From Lachnospiraceae bacterium (lineage in GTDB: Bacteria; Bacillota_A; Clostridia; Lachnospirales; Lachnospiraceae), in the NCBI GenBank assembly GCA_003446335.1, contig DMAZ01000261.1, positions 1-6,395 of the forward strand: a stretch of 6,395 bases of DNA, given 5' to 3'. Below, piece by piece: positions 5,002 through 6,395 of this stretch. The notes beneath the pieces were generated by a model. It worked only from the letters and a program-made list of their open reading frames with translations. It was not told the DNA's origin and did not search any database. A program made the position numbers and the translations under genes. The number at the start of each line of letters is the position of its first letter. Position 1 is the first letter of the stretch.

Positions 5002-6395
5002 TTGAAACTGTCATTTTCAATACAGAACTGGAACAATATGAGCTGGGATGAATACTGCAATGTAGCTGTTTACACACGGATGCAGGGCATCGAGCTTTAT
5101 GATATACACGGACCTGTTTTTCGCGGGAAGGGGAGTCCGGCCAACCCGGAGCGCGCAGCCTCCGTAAGGCGCCATCTGATCGCGGATCATCTGCAGCTCC
5201 CGTGTATCAACACCGTAAATGATTTTACGGCTCCGGAGTTCATCGGGGAATTCAGGGAATGTCTCACCGTTGCTGTCAATCTCGGCATAAGCTGCATCGG
5301 TATACACACAGCGGAAGCGGATGCGGAAAAGTGCATGGAACCGCTCGGAGTGCTGCTCGAGCTGGTCGGGGAGAAGCCGGTGACGGTACTGGTGGAGACA
5401 GCGGACGCCTATGCGGATACAAGCCGCCTGAGGGATCTTCTTAATCGTTTCTCCGACGATCGGCTCGCCGCTCTCTGGGATATGCATACGACGGTATTTA
5501 CGGCCGGAGAGAGTGCGGAGAAGACCATCACGAATCTGGGCGCGTATGTGAAACATGTGCATATTCATGATTGCCGGAGAGAAGACGGAAAAATCATTCC
5601 CGAACTCATCGGAGAGGGTGAGCTTCCGCTGCAGGAACTGATGGATGCCCTTCGTTCAGTTAACTATGACGGATACGTTTCCCTGGAGTGGGATCCGAAC
5701 TGGATGGAAGGTCTTGAGGACATTGAGATCATCCTGACACATTTTGAGAACGGGATGAGACCGTTTGAAAATACCAAGCGCGGTAAGCGGCACCTCTACT
5801 GGAGCAACCGCCATGTCGGTCGGTATGTCTGGAAGAAAGGGACACTGATCGATAAAACGTTTCCGCAGGTGTTGGATACAATGGTCGAAGAATTCCCGGA
5901 TCAGACGGCGATCCGCTATACGACCCTGGACTATACGAGGACGTACAGTCAGTTCCGTGACGATGTCGATGAATTTGCCCGTACACTGGTCTCCCTCGGC
6001 GTGAAGGCAGGATCCAAGGTCACGATCTGGGCGACAAATGTTCCCCAGTGGTTCCTGACATTCTGGGCGACTACGAAGATCGGTGCAGTCCTTGTTACGA
6101 TGAATACCGCTTACAAGATCCATGAGGCGGAGTATCTGCTCCGCCAGTCGGATACCCATACGCTGGTCATGATAAGCGGTTACAGGGATTCCGATTATAA
6201 CGCGATCATAAACGAGCTCTGTCCGGAGCTCAGGGACAACAAGCCCGGACAGCCGCTGCACGCGAGGAGACTTCCTTTCCTTCGCAATGTCATAACTGTC
6301 GGTTTCCGCATGCCGGGTGCTCTGACCTGGGAAGAATCGCTCGAGTATGCTTCCCGTACACCGATCGAGGAAATCAACCGTATGGCAGCGGCCGT
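5002..6395 (+). CDS. Fusion: xylose-isomerase-like TIM barrel + AMP-forming acyl-CoA synthetase (3' end outside window)
   Basis: Starts at TTG and is open for 464 codons to the window edge with no stop. Residues ~2-250 form a sugar-phosphate isomerase/epimerase (AP endonuclease 2-like) barrel: KLSFSIQNW at strand 1, YDIHGP, VETAD (E132), WDMH (D160, H162), HVHIHD (H185, H187, H189, D190), IGEGELPL (203-210) and VSLEWDP (E229). The set of acidic and His metal ligands is intact, so the barrel may be active. After a linker (~250-275), residues from ~285 match the N-terminal part of an AMP-binding acyl-CoA synthetase: EEFPDQTAIRY, LVSLGVKAGSKVTIW, NVPQWFLTFWATTKIGAVLV and NTAYKIHEAEYLLRQSD. The ATP-binding Ser/Thr/Gly loop and the later motifs lie beyond the window. 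Such ligases make acyl-CoA from a carboxylic acid, ATP and CoA; the substrate is unknown. It lies 14 bases after the LeuA-like gene, so it is probably in the same T-box-controlled transcript. Confidence 0.9.
   Translation, partial: MKLSFSIQNWNNMSWDEYCNVAVYTRMQGIELYDIHGPVFRGKGSPANPERAASVRRHLIADHLQLPCINTVNDFTAPEFIGEFRECLTVAVNLGISCIGIHTAEADAEKCMEPLGVLLELVGEKPVTVLVETADAYADTSRLRDLLNRFSDDRLAALWDMHTTVFTAGESAEKTITNLGAYVKHVHIHDCRREDGKIIPELIGEGELPLQELMDALRSVNYDGYVSLEWDPNWMEGLEDIEIILTHFENGMRPFENTKRGKRHLYWSNRHVGRYVWKKGTLIDKTFPQVLDTMVEEFPDQTAIRYTTLDYTRTYSQFRDDVDEFARTLVSLGVKAGSKVTIWATNVPQWFLTFWATTKIGAVLVTMNTAYKIHEAEYLLRQSDTHTLVMISGYRDSDYNAIINELCPELRDNKPGQPLHARRLPFLRNVITVGFRMPGALTWEESLEYASRTPIEEINRMAAA

Noticed and set aside
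5038..5040. ATG at 5038 as the start of the TIM-barrel/acyl-CoA synthetase gene
   Set aside because: It has no ribosome binding site at the right distance and would delete the first barrel strand (KLSFSIQ); TTG 5002 has AAGGAGGGG seven bases upstream.
5017..5568. Long minus-strand open frame opposite the TIM barrel, and a similar one at 5656-6261
   Set aside because: Their translations show no recognisable domain, while the plus strand encodes well-conserved families throughout; they arise from codon bias on the coding strand.
1..6395. Mobile elements, CRISPR arrays, tRNA or rRNA genes, attachment sites
   Set aside because: No transposase or integrase frames, no regularly spaced repeats, no terminal inverted repeats and no tRNA-like clover-leaf sequence were seen on either strand.

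Overview
The window reads as a chromosomal segment of a Firmicute, most likely a Clostridia/Lachnospiraceae-type organism. The reasons are a canonical T-box leader, strong GGAGG-type ribosome binding sites, intrinsic terminators ending in U-runs, and protein families common in that group (DUF362, a CorA with the ending seen in such genomes, PucR). This assignment comes from sequence style, not from a database match. I see no mobile element, CRISPR array, tRNA or rRNA.

Left part (1-2701): the 3' end of a DUF362 gene overlaps a CorA-type divalent cation channel gene. The channel gene meets a PucR-family transcription regulator tail to tail, and both stop inside one palindromic TTATAA. Middle (2702-3577): a non-coding and regulatory block. 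It holds the PucR upstream region, a 52-codon gene with an excellent ribosome binding site and its own intrinsic terminator (a second, out-of-frame small ORF overlaps its start), about 70 bases in which I see nothing (3142-3212), a near-consensus promoter, and a full T-box leader that ends in a terminator/antiterminator switch. The specifier is most likely CUC (leucine).

Right part (3578-6395): the T-box controls what looks like a two-gene operon. The first gene is an isopropylmalate-synthase-like protein. It keeps the C-terminal leucine-type regulatory domain and many fold motifs, but it has lost the catalytic/metal-binding residues of the true enzyme: DG of the LRDG motif, the HxH motif and the GIHQDG region. 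The second gene starts at a TTG 14 bases downstream, behind AAGGAGGGG, and runs off the window. It encodes a fusion of a xylose-isomerase-like TIM barrel (metal ligands retained) to an AMP-forming acyl-CoA synthetase. It is easy to miss because of its TTG start and missing stop.

The main candidate for an undescribed system is this leucine T-box operon. A non-canonical LeuA paralogue, possibly a leucine-sensing or re-purposed protein, is paired with a bifunctional TIM-barrel/acyl-CoA ligase. The gene content and regulation are visible in the sequence; the pathway is inference.
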